DNA of 48,125 nt from Candidatus Methanobinarius endosymbioticus (GCA_003315655.1 NIZT01000012.1:1-48125), one strand, 5' to 3'. Counted from the first letter of the stretch, positions 1 to 11,113 are shown. Notes: generated from the sequence alone by a model not told the origin. Numbers and translations are program-made.

Positions 1-115
1 ACCTACTATATAAATATTATGGTTGATGTGGAAAATATTGTTAAAAAATAAAAAAGATAAGATTTGAAAAAATAAAAATATATATTTATAGAAAAAGAGT
101 GTTTTTATAATAATA

Positions 116-527
116 ATGATAAAAGAGCTTAGAAAAGAACTAAACCTAACTCAAGCTGATTTAGCAAAAAAAGTTGGTGTCAGCAAACAAACATTAAATG
201 CAATAGAAAAACGGAAGATACCACCCAACTTTAGACATAGCATGTAAAATAACTGAAATTCTAAACAAAAATTACGTCGAAGAAAAAATAGAAAAACTAC
301 TCTCCAACGAACAATTACTACATGACATGCACATGCGCCAACAAGCAGACTGGAAATACCAAGGAGAAATGACAGCAGCCCAAGACAAAGGAATGAATCA
401 AGGAATCAAAGAAGGTAAAAAAGAAGGAATAATTAAAATAGCTAAACATTTAAAATCTGATGAAAAAGATACTGAATACATAGCTAAAATTACAGGTCTT
501 GAAATAAAAGAAATAGAAAAGTTATAA
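116..527 (+). pseudogene. XRE-type HTH regulator joined to an Rpn-type C-terminal tail, frameshifted
   Basis: The ATG at 116 opens a Cro/C1-type helix-turn-helix: codons read MIKELRKELNLTQADLAKKV, then GVSKQTLNAIEK. The frame then shifts by one base near 220-226 and meets a stop at about 245. In the shifted frame the usual continuation of small archaeal XRE proteins (YHPTLDIACKITEILNKNY) follows. Normally such proteins end after a further 10 residues or so. Here the reading continues into a charged tail with MNQGIKEGKKEGIIKIAKHL and ends KITGLEIKEIEKL. That tail resembles the C-terminus of Rpn/PD-(D/E)XK transposase-like proteins, not of XRE regulators. I infer an old recombination that joined the 5' part of an XRE gene to the 3' part of an Rpn-like gene, later frameshifted. 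The HTH call is firm; the Rpn call rests on the repeated EGKKEG pattern and the ITGL-EIEKL ending. Confidence 0.6.
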
Positions 528-607
528 ACTAATAATACATCTAGAAAAAATTAAATAATAAAAATAAAAGTTTAAAATGTAAAAGATGAATATAAGATAA
601 AAATAAA

Positions 608-630
608 AAGGATAAAAAAGAAATATCCTT
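608..630 (-). terminator. Terminator-like hairpin after adhesin A
   Basis: AAGGATA (608-614) and TATCCTT (624-630) are perfect 7-bp complements around a 9-nt loop. Read on the minus strand, the hairpin lies just after the expected end of adhesin A and is followed by a T-rich stretch (TTTTTATTTTT), as in an intrinsic-type terminator. The same stem follows the other three adhesin genes of the window. Confidence 0.55.
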
Positions 631-645
631 AAATTGAGTTAAATA

Positions 646-2885
646 TTATTTTTTTACGAATAAGAAGGCCTAAAACACCCAACAATGACAATAATATATT
701 CCTACTATAGGAACACCTGTAGATTTCATATTAGCATTAACTTGTTTATTGATTTTATTGATATCATTATTTGGAATAGGCTGTGGTGTTGGTGTAGGAG
801 TTGGTTTTGGTGTATTATTTTCAATTATATCAGCGAAATTTTGATCTTGAGAAGGATTATAACCTTCATTTCCTAAAAATTCTGCCATAATTTGATAATT
901 TCCTGATTTTTCAAAAATATACTCAAGTGAAGCTATACCTTGATCATTAATAAAAGCAGTGCAAATGTACTTTCTTACACCATTTTCAAGGATGTAAAAA
1001 CGAACTTCACCATTATATATTGGATTTTTATTGTTTTTAGCGGTGATTTTTGCATATAATATTGTTTTTTCACCATTTTTAGTTTTTATATTATTAATAA
1101 CAGTGTTAAAATCTATTTTAACAACATTTAATATACCATTACCTACAGAAGATTCATAAATTTCAGTTTCATTAAAATTAATTTGTATATCATATTTTCC
1201 TATTGTATAAGGTCCAATGTCTAAAATAGCTCTTCCATTATCATCACTAGTTATATTAAAACTAGCTATAAACTCACCATTTTCAGTTATAATTACTGTA
1301 AGATTAGTTTAATTCCAGAATTTGTATCTTTGTTTTTTATAGTTATTACAAAATTATCTGTTCTATTATATTTTATTGTTTTATTACATACTCCAATTCA
1401 GTTTCATATAATATGAATACATTTCCATTTCCAAAAAAAGGATTATATTCATCAGTTCCTAAGTATTCTGCACGAATTTCATGATCCCCTGGATTAGGAA
1501 AAGTATAGTTTAAAGTAGCTTGATCATTTACTAAATTAACTGGACTTCCTATAGCTATCCAATGAGTTCCATTGTAGTAATAAAATTGCACTACACCAGA
1601 GTTAACTAAATTATCATTAATAGTTGTGACATTAGCAACTAAAGTAATGTTATTTTATTTCTGTTTCCTATTTTATTTTGAGTGATAGTAGTTGTATTAG
1701 TTTTTTCAACTGCATTAACAATAATAGGTATCATGAATTGTTCTGCATCAATATCTGCATAAACATTGTAATTTCCATCGATGATAAAAACTTGGTTAAA
1801 TCTATATGATGAATTTCTTGCATCAATTTCATACATAGTAGTCGAATTTCGATCTATATCTACAAAAGTAAATTTAATCTTAAATTCTGGTAAAAAATGT
1901 TATTATAATAATTTATAATTTTAGTAGAATTATTAAATAGATCAAATGTATATTCAAAGTTAACAGATTCCCCTTGATTAATAGTAGTTCTGTTTAATGT
2001 CAAATTACTTACAAACCAAGTTTTAATACCAGCAAAATTATATTCAGGAGGAATATTTTGTCCCCACCAATTGTTATCAAGAAAATCCATGTATTTACTT
2101 AATAAAAAAGGATACGGAGGATGAGTTTGGCTGATATGTTCAGCATTGTTATAGAATCTATTGTAATGAATTAAATCAGTAACAGTAATAATCCCTAATC
2201 CTTGTGATTCTGTATAATAAGTTAAATTTATGCCTAAATCATTATTTATAATATTAATTTGTTGTACAATGAGTTGAGTGTCCATATTGTCCATAAAAAG
2301 AGCACGACTAAGCTGTAAATAGTTTTTATATAAATTAAAACTTATTCCAACAATACAATTTGAAATAGTTAAGTTTAATATAGATATTTTTCTAGGACTA
2401 GTATTAGAATCTGAATAACTATAAACAGCAAACTTCTCTATTCCTATATTACAATTCGTAATAACTAAATTTTTTAAAGTAGCATTATTTGCTAAGTCTA
2501 AAGTAGCGATTCCAGGTACTCCAATTCCTACTCGAACACCCCTATCATAATTAGTAATATTTAAATTATTTATATTAACATTGGGTGTAGTTATGTAAAA
2601 ACAAGACATTGATCTAGATCCTGGTTTGGATATTAATACCCCTCCACGACCAGCCGTGATATTTATAGATTTGCCAACATTAATAGAACCAGTAATCCCA
2701 TTATAAGTACCATTTTTAAAGAATAATACATCGCCTTCAACCATATTGTTAGATATAATATTGTTTATATCATCATGAGTGTTTTGATCAGTCCCATTAT
2801 AGACATTAGCTGCAGAAACACTATTTATGCAAGCAAATGAAAGGATAATACTTAGAATTAGTATTTCTAACAATGATTTTTGCAT
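646..2885 (-). pseudogene. Adhesin-like surface protein A, multiply frameshifted
   Basis: This is the remnant of a secreted, cell-surface adhesin-like protein. The ATG at 2885 begins a signal peptide (MQKSLLEILILSIILSFACI, then NSVSA). About 300 residues of parallel beta-helix sequence rich in Asn/Ile follow (for example NINNLNITNYDRG), then the family motif NNWWGQN and a TWFVSN stretch. Downstream come two Ig-like segments (around EIRAEYLGTDEYNPF and QIMAEFLGNEGYNPS), a Thr/Pro linker (KPTPTPTPQPIP), and a C-terminal MKSTGVP + hydrophobic helix + RKK tail. Frameshifts lie near 1895, 1655, 1378, 1308 and 692, plus an A7 run (positions 649-655) that removes the expected RKK stop at 646. A GGGGGTG ribosome site lies about 16 bases upstream of the start, farther than usual. 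Methanobrevibacter genomes carry many such proteins, thought to mediate attachment. The gene cannot make a full product as it stands. Confidence 0.85.
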
Positions 2886-3275
2886 TGATTTGATTAATTT
2901 TCACCCCCTACCCTATCATACAAAGACTTTAGAGTTAGAAATACTTATATAAAATCTCCCTATATAATCATTTCTATTTAAACAAAGATCAATTTGATTA
3001 TATAATCTAAAATAAATCATGTTTAAATTAAAAATATGTTCATTAAATTTATCTAAAAATTTAAAAATTTAATAAATTATTATAAATCATACAAAATAAT
3101 CTAATTAAAATAAAAAAATTGAATTTTATTTAAAATTATATAATATGATAAAATAATAATAAAATTTAATAGAAAATTATAAAAAATTAATAAAAATTTT
3201 AAAAATAAATGAAAAAATGAATTAAATAGTTAAATTAAAAACTGAATTAAGAATTTAATTAAAAAAAATATAAAA
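2886..3275. other. AT-rich intergenic region
   Basis: This lies between adhesins A and B and should contain the promoter of adhesin A. Apart from long A/T runs and the GGGGGTG ribosome site near 2905, I see no gene or RNA. Confidence 0.6.
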
Positions 3276-3301
3276 TAAGGATGAAAAATTAACTATCCTT
3301 A
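3276..3301 (-). terminator. Terminator-like hairpin after adhesin B
   Basis: TAAGGAT (3276-3282) and ATCCTTA (3295-3301) form a 7-bp stem with a 12-nt loop, just past the end of adhesin B on the minus strand. It has the same core as the hairpins after adhesins A, C and D. Confidence 0.5.
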
Positions 3302-3326
3302 AAATTTTTTGAACATTTTGTTTAAA

Positions 3327-5967
3327 CTATTGTTTTTTTCTAAGTACTAATCCTAAACTAGTTAACAATACTAATAAGATAGCTAGTACTGGCATACCAG
3401 TTGGTTTCATAGCTGCACTAGCTTTAACAGGTCCATTACCTGAATAATTTTCATTTGCTTCATCGGTTGGTTTTGGAGTAGGATTTGGAACTGGTATAGG
3501 TGTGGGATCTGGTCTTGGATCGATTGGTTCTGGATTTGGTATTGGTTGTGGCTCTGGTTCTGGACTAGGAATATCTTCAGTTTCCATTAATAAATCTAAC
3601 TTTATATCTTCATCATCACAAAAAGATCTCATATAATCTAAAGTAAAATTTTCTAAACCTGATTCTACTAAAGAAGAATCATTAGAACAAACAAGAATAC
3701 TAAGACCATATTCTCGAATATCTGCAGTGATATTATGACCTAATGAACTTAATACAGTCACTTCAAAGTATGGCAACAAACTTGGATTATGATTAGAATA
3801 ATCATTTGTAGTTAATATATATGTCAAATTAACCATTTCTCCAATTGTGCAATTTTTAGAAGCATTACAAGTAGTAGTGACTTCATTAGCAGATAAATGG
3901 ATAACATACCAAGTAGACAAATTCAAATTTTCACCAAAATTTTCGTATTGACCTGTTATATTATTTACTCCCCACCAATTCAAATTAGCAGTGGTATTAA
4001 TACCAGTATTATACATATCAATACCATTTTGGTTATTCTATTGTAAATCAGTTTATTTTCAGTTCCAGTTATATTAATACTATTTATAATATTTTTTAAT
4101 ATATTAGAACTTTGAAATGTATCATTCACACCATTCATTAAAATACCAAAAAACGCATTCAAACTAATATTACTATTATTTATTAAATTATTAGATCTTT
4201 TTGAATCAAATATAATACCGTTTCTTAAATTAGAATAAATTTTTGCATTGTTAATTATAGTAAAATTACCAATCATGTTTATTCCATTAAATGTATTTTT
4301 ATAAATTGATCCACCCAGTAATATTGTTATAATTTCCAGTTATATTGATTCCTTCGATATAATTATTGTAGATTCTATTATTAACTAAATTATTATAATT
4401 TATAAAACCATTAATACCATTATAACTGTTATTAAAAATCATATTATTAATTATAGTATTATTTTGAGATCTTGAACTATCGCTTGTTCCTAAATTTATA
4501 CCATTATATCCATTCTCATAGATTTCATTGCTGCTAATAGTATGATTATTTCCTCTTAGGAGTATTCCATCACTACTATTTTGAAAATAAGATTATTCAA
4601 CATTGTAGCATTTTTACTATTAGTACCAGAAATATAAATACCTGATAACCATTAGATTTAATAGAATTATTATAAATCACTAAATCACTAATTGAAGTAG
4701 TGAAATAAGCATCATATTGAGTATTATCATTGATTGAATTATTAGAAATTACAAAATCTCTACATACATGACCTGAATAAACTCCATATCTATTATTATA
4801 AATACTATTATTATGGATTAAAAAGTCACTACTAGCTGCAGCAAAGCATATACTATAATAATTATCATAAATTTTATTTCCAATTATTCCCACTTCTTGA
4901 GAAACAGATTCTATTTTTATACCTGACATAAGAATAGAATTATGATTGGATATACTATTATTTGTTATATATTAGAAGAGTTTTTAATTGAAATCCCAAT
5001 TCTAGAATTATTAAATATATTATTATTTTCAATGGTTATATTAAATACATTGTTTAAGATACAGAATCCTGGTCCAGAGCTTTTAGATTGAACATTATAA
5101 CAATTTTTAACTGTGTTGTTATAAGCACATCCATTTTGAGCATCAAAAAACTTAATACCAAATCTACAATCATAAACTATGTTATTATAAACACGAGTAT
5201 CATTAGATGGACTGCAAACTATACTTTCATAGAAATCTGAAACATTGTTACTATAAATACTCACATTATTCGAATTACCTTGTACAAGTATTCCATAAAC
5301 ATTAGTAGGATTTGAAATAGTATTCAATGTTTCAAAACTAAGATTATTGAATCTAATAACAGAATTGTTAGTATTGGAAAAATGTATTCCATAGTGCAAT
5401 CCTTTAAGTATTGTATTATTTATTACATCAACAAACAATGAATTAGTTATACTTATACAAACACAAACACCATCGTTTGCCAATTTATTATTACTTATTT
5501 GAGAATTAGAAATATATGAAAGACTAATTGGATTATTAACATTATTAAATTCATATTTATCTATAACTATTTTATCCACAACACTAGTAGAAGTAGCATT
5601 TTTTGTATTCCATTACCATAATTAATAAAATTTATACCAGTGATCAATATATTGGAATTATTTATTATGATTGCAGTTCCAGTTTTAGTATCTCTTGAAA
5701 AAGTTACATCATTCCATATATAGAGACTTTATTCTTTATTGTTAAAGACAAATATTTATAAATGTTTTTAACAGAAATATTAAATTTGACTACGTCCCCA
5801 TCTTGAATTTGAGTACCATTAACTGATTTTCCATCAAAAAGATTTTTAACATCAGATTCATCTCAATTATTAATTTCAATGTCTTTTGCTGCACTAGCAG
5901 AACTCATAATAGAAAAAACAATGAAAAATGAACATGAAATTATGAAAAAAGATTTCTTACTAAACAT
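3327..5967 (-). pseudogene. Adhesin-like surface protein B, multiply disrupted
   Basis: The start at 5967 sits behind an excellent ribosome site (GAGGGGGTGG) and opens a signal peptide (MFSKKSFFIISCSFFIVFSI, then MSSASA). The mature part is right-handed beta-helix sequence with many short N-rich rungs such as IYNNRYGVYSGHV and NNTVKNCYN. A WWGVNN motif and a TWYVIHLSA stretch come next, then a C-terminal region with a long Pro-rich linker of the P-E-P / P-x-P type. The protein ends MKPTGMPVLAILLVLL...RKKQ. An in-frame TGA at 5863-5865 interrupts codon 35, probably from TGG. Further frame changes lie near 5720, 5590, 4960, 4600, between 4580 and 4280, and near 4000. The last 230 codons (3327-4016) are open. 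An intact version would have about 870 residues and be membrane-anchored at the C-terminus. Confidence 0.85.
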
Positions 5968-6442
5968 GTTCCACCCCCTCACTCTTTTGCATATTATATA
6001 ATTAATTATGAAATATTATAGAGCTAATTATATTATGTAACTAAATATATATAAAAATTACTATTTAAAATCAATAAAGCTTAAAATGAACGTTGTATCA
6101 TATGAAATACTTTATTATTCAAATATTATTGATAATATCATGATATATGTTTTATAAAACAATATAATTAATCTTTTATTTTATTATTATATTTTTTATT
6201 TACATTTTATTTCTGAAATTATATAATTTCTATACTTTCCATAATTCTACATTTTCTATATTCTACAATTTCTGTATTTTCCTATATATTTAATAAACCA
6301 ATTTATTTTTCATATATTATTATAATTAAAATATTGTTATTTTATTATAAATTGTAAAAAATTTATGAACAATGTATGAGAAAGAAATAGAAAAATATAT
6401 ATTTCAATTAAAAGTAAGTTTAGAGTGTTATTGGCATTAAAA
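5968..6442. other. AT-rich intergenic region between divergent genes
   Basis: About 475 bases separate adhesin B (minus) from the adh remnant (plus), so two promoters are expected here. I see only A/T-rich sequence and no further gene or structured RNA. Confidence 0.6.
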
Positions 6443-7479
6443 ATGTCACATATACTAACTAAAATAAATTGGATGGATAGAAAAAGATAAACCTGAAATA
6501 GGTCCCGCGTGATGCACTAGTAAAACCTTTAAATCTATCACCATGTACATCAGATATACACATAGTTTGGGAAGGAGTGATTGGAGATAGAAATGACCTT
6601 ATTCTTGGACATGAAGCATTAGGTGTGGTTGATGAAGTAGGAAGTGAAGTTAAAGATTTCAAACCAGGAGACCGTGTGATAGTTCCAGCTATTACTCCTG
6701 ATTGGGATAATGAAGCAGCACAAAGAGGATGTCCATCACAAAGTACCGGACCATTAGGAGGATGGAAATTCTCAAACTTTAAAGACAGAGTATTTGCAGA
6801 ATACTTCCACGTAAACATGGCAGATGCAAATTTCGCAAAACTACCAGAAGGAATGTCACTAGAAGCAGTAGTAATGATACCAGACATGCTATCAACCGGA
6901 TTCAGGGGAACAGAAAACGCAACCATGTCAATGAGAGGAACAGTAGCAGTACTAGGAATTGGACCAGTAAGACTATCAGCAATAGCCGGAGCCAAACTAC
7001 AAAGAGCCGGAAAAATATTCGTAGTAGGAACAAGACCCAAAGCAAGCGAAGTAGTAAAAGAATACGGCGCAACCGACATGATATCATGCAAAGAAGGATC
7101 CACAGACGGAGAAGGAGTAGATTCAGTAATAATAGCAGGAGGCCGAGAAGACATCATACTCGACGCAGTAAGAGCAGGTAAATCAGGCTCCATGATCTAC
7201 AACACGAACTACTTCGGAAGTGGAGGCAGAGTACCAATATGCCGAGAAGTATGGGGATTCAGAATGGCAGACAAAGACTTACCAGCAGGACTTTACCCAG
7301 GAGGAAGAGTTAGAATGGAAAGACTAGCCGACAGAGTATCATACGGCAGAATAGACCCAGCCAGCATGGCAACACACGTCTTCCACGGATTCGACAAAAC
7401 AGCAGAAGCACTACTACTCATGAAAGAAAAACCAAGAGACCTAATCAAACCAGTAGTAATAATAGACGAAAACCTATAA
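6443..7479 (+). pseudogene. adh: NADP-dependent secondary alcohol dehydrogenase, N-terminus frameshifted
   Basis: This is a zinc-family medium-chain alcohol dehydrogenase of the Thermoanaerobacter/Clostridium isopropanol dehydrogenase type. From 6577 the frame is open for 300 codons. It includes the zinc ligand context ILGHEALGVVDEVG, a PGDRVIVPAITPDW segment, the nucleotide-binding fold, and GTRPKA, where the Arg is the NADP-selecting residue of this family. The missing N-terminus is still readable upstream in other frames: GWIEKDKPEIGP, then DALVKPLNLSPCTSDIH with the Cys zinc ligand. It is interrupted by an extra base near 6507 (GGTCCCGCGTGATGC) and another shift near 6470. The dinucleotide motif reads GIGPVRLSA, where the family has GIGPVGL, so the third glycine of GxGxxG is Arg. 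The 3' two-thirds use more C-ending codons than the surrounding genes. The enzyme would feed NADPH to the adjacent npdG product, as known for ethanol or isopropanol use in methanogens. Confidence 0.85.
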
Positions 7480-7583
7480 AAATATTAATATAAGTAAACT
7501 TGCAATAGCAAAATATTAATAAAGATATATTAATAAAATGAAACTATTTTTTCGCACTTTAATTATTATAAGGAAAAATTATT

Positions 7584-8264
7584 ATGAAAATATCTGTTTT
7601 GGGTGGAACTGGAGATCAAGGATTAGGAATCGTTATTCACTTTATTCAAGGTGGCTAATAAGTCATAATCGGTTTCAGAAAAAGCTGAAAAGACCGAAGA
7701 TGCAGTTGAAAAAGTTAAAGAGCTTTTAGAAAAAGATGATATACCGAATCTTTCAGGTATGGCAAATGAAGATACAGCAAATAAAGAGACATTTTAATAT
7801 TGACTGTTCCATTAGCTGCTCAAATGGAAACCTTAAAAACTGTGGCAGACTATGTAGATGGGAAAATATTAATTGATGCGACTGTACCTTTAGATACGGT
7901 GATTGGCGGGGGACCTGCTAGATATGTTGATTTATGGCAAGGTTCTGTTGCAGGAAGAACTGCAGAAATACTAGCTAAAAAAGACGTTAAAGTTATTTCA
8001 GGATTTAATAACATTAGTAATTCACATTTAATGAACTTTAATGAAGAGATTGACTGTGATTGTTTAATATCTGGGGATGATCTTGAATCTAAAAAAATAG
8101 CTATGAAATTAATTGATAAAATACCTGGAATTAAGTGTATTGACTGTGGTCCTTTAGAAAAAGTTAGAATTGTTGAAAAAATAACTCCATTGCTTATAGG
8201 GTTAAACATAAAATATAAATCTCATTATGGAGGATTGAAAATTACTGAATTAAACATTGATTAA
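7584..8264 (+). pseudogene. npdG: F420H2:NADP oxidoreductase, frameshifted
   Basis: NpdG (Fno) transfers hydride between NADPH and coenzyme F420. The ATG at 7584 lies behind an AAGGA ribosome site and starts MKISVLGGTGDQGLGI, the classic GGTGDQG nucleotide-binding loop of this family. The frame then breaks near 7630 and meets TAA TAA at about 7657. It resumes as AEKTEDAVEKVKELL and breaks again near 7795 before ILTVPLAAQMETLK. The last 150 codons are open, with LIDATVPLD, RYVDLWQGS (substrate pocket) and a normal C-terminus. The family is about 220-225 residues, and the remnant covers all of it. It lies about 100 bases after adh in the same orientation, which matches the known functional pair in Methanobrevibacter. 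Both are broken, so the alcohol-to-F420H2 route is probably lost from this locus. Confidence 0.85.
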
Positions 8265-8629
8265 TAATTAACAAAAAAATCAAATAATTATAGGGTAATT
8301 TTATTATTAAAATACTTTCATTTATTTTAATAATTTGCTATTTTTTTATAATTATTACAATACTTATTATTAAAATTTTAATTTATTTTATTTTTTTAAA
8401 ATAATTCTTTTTCATTTAACTAAAAATAATCAAATAATTATTAAAATAATATTTTTTATTTAAATTAATGTTTATTCTCTTTTAACAATTTTCAAATTTA
8501 TTTTGTATATATCCCAATTAAATCAATTCAAAAAAACTAATAAATAAAAGATAGATATCTAAAAAATTATATTTATTAAAAAGGAATAAAAGATATTATT
8601 CTAAAAAAATTAAATATAAAGGAAAAATA
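8265..8629. other. AT-rich intergenic region
   Basis: This holds 365 bases of nearly pure A/T sequence between npdG and the methyltransferase remnant. I see no gene, hairpin of note or RNA. Confidence 0.6.
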
Positions 8630-9359
8630 ATGACAAATAATATAAAATCATATAGTAAACTTGCTAAATTTTATAGTGAAGAATTTGAAGAATGTTCACC
8701 ATTTAATAGCTATTATGAAAGGCCAGGTATGCTCAATCTAATTGGTGATGTGAAAGAAAAGTATATTTTAGATGTGGGATGTGCTGCTGGATTGGTATAG
8801 TAATAAATTGCTTGAAATGGGATCTAATGTAAGTTCTATGGATATAAATCAAAATATGTTAGAATATGCTGAAAAAAATTAATGAAAAAAATTTACAAAT
8901 GAATCTAAACTAGTGTGTCACGATCTCAATGAAAAGTTACCATTTAATGATAATGGATTTGATATGATACTTAGTTCATTAGCTATTCATTATCTAAAAA
9001 ATTTAGAAAGTGTTTTTAGTGGATTTCAAAGGATATTGAAACCTAACTCAATATTTTTATTTTCAACACATCAGCCTTTTATGAATTTCAAAATACTAGA
9101 TGAAACAAATTATTTTAATAAACATATTAGACGCAAAACTTGGATAAAAGGTGATGAAAATCCTGTTTCTGTTGAAAGTGAATTTTACCATAGATCTTTA
9201 GAAACTATAATAAACACAACAACAAAATTTTTTAATATAGACAAAATTTTAGAGCCTAAACCATTGGACCGATTTAAAATTATAGATGAAAAAAGTTATA
9301 ATTATTTAAACGAAAATCCTCATATTTTAATTATAAAAGCGTTTAATAAGAAAAAATAA
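8630..9359 (+). pseudogene. Class I SAM-dependent methyltransferase, frameshifted
   Basis: The ATG at 8630, behind AAAGGAAA, begins MTNNIKSYSKLAKFYSEEFE. Motif I for S-adenosylmethionine binding is present as ILDVGCAAG at about residue 45. One extra base near 8793 shifts the frame; the reading resumes as YSNKLLEMGSNVSSMDINQN, where the acidic D of motif II follows. A second shift near 8880 precedes CHDLNEKLPFNDNGFDMILS, typical motif III/IV sequence. The final 148 codons are open, with RILKPNSIFLFSTHQPF after the Rossmann core. The layout is that of small methyltransferases (about 240 residues) of the UbiE/BioC-like group. The substrate cannot be told from sequence. No partner gene lies beside it. 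Confidence 0.8.
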
Positions 9360-9416
9360 GATATAATATTAATTTATATCTTTATTAATAAAGAAAAAAT
9401 TAGATAGGTGTTAGTT

Positions 9417-9851
9417 ATGGAAATATTCACAATGGTATCTTCAAGAAAAAGTGCAGAAGAGTTTTTTAATAATATTAATCAAAATAAAATTGAATTAGTT
9501 CTTGATGTTCGTTTACATAATCATTCCCAATTATTAGGTTTTACTAAAGGAACTGATCTAGAATATTTTCTTGATAATATTTCTTCTTGTAAATATGTAC
9601 ATGATGAACGATTTTGCCAAACAGAAGAAGTTTTAGAAAATTATAGAAAAAAAATAATAAATTGGGAAGAATTTGAAAAAAAATATTTAGAATTTATTGA
9701 AAAAAGAGACATGGTTACTTTATTTAATAAAAAATATGGAAATTTACATAATGTTTTAATATTATGTAGTGGAAAAAGTCCTAAAACATGTCATGGCAGA
9801 CTTTTAGCTCAAAAATTAGCTAAACCCCCAAAAAAAGTTATTTATTTGTGA
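9417..9851 (+). CDS. DUF488 family protein
   Basis: This intact 144-residue protein is of the DUF488 family. Visible family hallmarks are the N-terminal IFTMVSSRKSAEEFF, the conserved LVLDVR (DVR) strand, QLLGFTKGTDLEYFL, WEEFEKKYLEFI, and the C-terminal LCSGKSPKTCHGRLLAQKL with a Cys and a CHxR motif. The biochemical role of DUF488 is not settled; the CxHR end suggests nucleic-acid or metal binding, but this is inference. I prefer the ATG at 9417, which has GATAGGTG 7 bases upstream, over the GTG nine bases earlier. It is one of few intact genes in the first 13 kb. It ends in TGA, which shows that TGA is a normal stop codon in this organism. Confidence 0.8.
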   Translation: MEIFTMVSSRKSAEEFFNNINQNKIELVLDVRLHNHSQLLGFTKGTDLEYFLDNISSCKYVHDERFCQTEEVLENYRKKIINWEEFEKKYLEFIEKRDMVTLFNKKYGNLHNVLILCSGKSPKTCHGRLLAQKLAKPPKKVIYL

Positions 9852-9950
9852 TTATAGTTATAATTTGAATTATATTTTCGCCTTAATTTCATTATCTTAT
9901 ATAATATTTATCAATAATTGTTTTAAATCATATTATAAAAGATTTATACT

Positions 9951-10554
9951 TTAAAAATCAACAAATTCTAATATATTTTCAATATTTTTATCAACAAAAT
10001 CTTTTAAAGTTATATTTTCTTTCATTGTTAACCATAAAGCAATTATTCCCTTAAAATGAATTAATAAAAAAAAGCAAAACCAGATTCAACAATATCTTCA
10101 GATATTTCATTATTCATCTGGTGCTTCTTTTATTATTTGTTTATTATATTTTAAAAGATCTGAGTGAAATTTAGATAAAATATGATCTTCACCATTGTTT
10201 CTGTGTATACTTTCTAAATATAATGCATAGAATTTTTTTATAATATTCATCAGCCCTGTTAGATTGTTTCAGGAACATATTATTAAATCCTAAGATAGTA
10301 TACATTATTTTTCCAATTTTTTCTTTAAATGATCCTTCTATATCATAAATTCTTACCATGACATCTTTAAAATAGTCCATGATGAATTTTTCTTTAACTT
10401 CAGAAATTAATTCTTCTTTACTAGAGAAAAGATGATAAAGGCCACCACTAGTAATGTTTGAAGCTTTTTTAAGTTCAGTGAGTGAAACATTATCCCCACC
10501 ATATTTTAAAAATAAAAGGAGACTTGATTCAATGATTCTTTCTTTAGTATCCAT
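9951..10554 (-). pseudogene. TetR-family regulator 1, frameshifted
   Basis: The first 108 codons from 10554 are open: MDTKERIIESSLLLFLKYGG, then a TetR helix-turn-helix (NVSLTELKKASNITSGGLYH followed by LFSSKEELI). The frame breaks near 10240. In other frames the ligand-binding part continues as LYLESIHRNNGEDHILSKF, then a stop at about 10110, and finally IALWLTMKENITLKDFVDKN before TAA at 9951. A full product would have about 195 residues. The same scaffold occurs in the TetR genes at 26671-27298 and 29895-30504, including the IALW/IELW stretch near the C-terminus, so these are paralogues. It has no obvious target gene alongside. Confidence 0.8.
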
Positions 10555-11059
10555 ATGATCACATCACATAAAATTATTTTAAGAAAAATCATGAACAAAC
10601 TCTTTAATCATTGAAATCCCTATATTCATCAGATTTTATCATGTTTGTTTTATTTTAAATTTTGAGTATCATTTAATACAAATAAATATTAATATACGAT
10701 TTATAATTAATTAAATGATTTATATTTATTAAAATATCTATTTATTAAATATTCATTCATTGAAAATTTAATTAAAAATTTTAATTATAAAAATTATTTA
10801 TTAAAATTATTTAATAAATAGTTAATTAATATATTAATGAATTAAAACTTTTTATGATTTTTCTCAAATTTAATAATATATATACAATATATAGTATTTT
10901 AAAATATATAAATATACCGACTAGTATGTCTATAAATATAATAAAAAATACAAAATAAGATACACAACTTAATTACATTTAAATAATATATTAAAAGATA
11001 AGAAATAAATAAAAAAATAAATAATAGAACTAGATATACGAATAGCTTATTCAATTTTT
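10555..11059. other. AT-rich intergenic region
   Basis: About 500 bases between TetR 1 and the adhesin C terminator. AACAAAC near 10595 and GTTTGTT near 10643 are complementary and lie upstream of the TetR start, a weak operator candidate. I see no gene otherwise. Confidence 0.5.
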
Positions 11060-11097
11060 AAGGATAAAAAGAATAAAAAAGGATATATTAATATCCT
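11060..11097 (-). terminator. Terminator-like hairpin after adhesin C
   Basis: AGGATAT (11080-11086) and ATATCCT (11091-11097) pair perfectly around a 4-nt loop (ATTA), followed on the minus strand by TTTTTTATTC. A second AAGGATA (11060-11066) follows and could pair with the same TATCCT. It lies about 17 bases past the expected stop of adhesin C and shares its core with the other adhesin hairpins. Confidence 0.6.
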
Positions 11098-11113
11098 AAA
11101 AATCTAATAAAAG

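Noticed and set aside
670-876. 63-codon plus-strand open frame opposite the end of adhesin A
   Set aside because: Composition is that of a reverse shadow of the Pro-rich linker; no start signal.
6459-7193. 244-codon open frame on the minus strand opposite adh
   Set aside because: It is a shadow of the adh gene, whose plus-strand product has clear family motifs; the minus-strand protein is Ser/Pro/Thr-rich with no recognisable fold.
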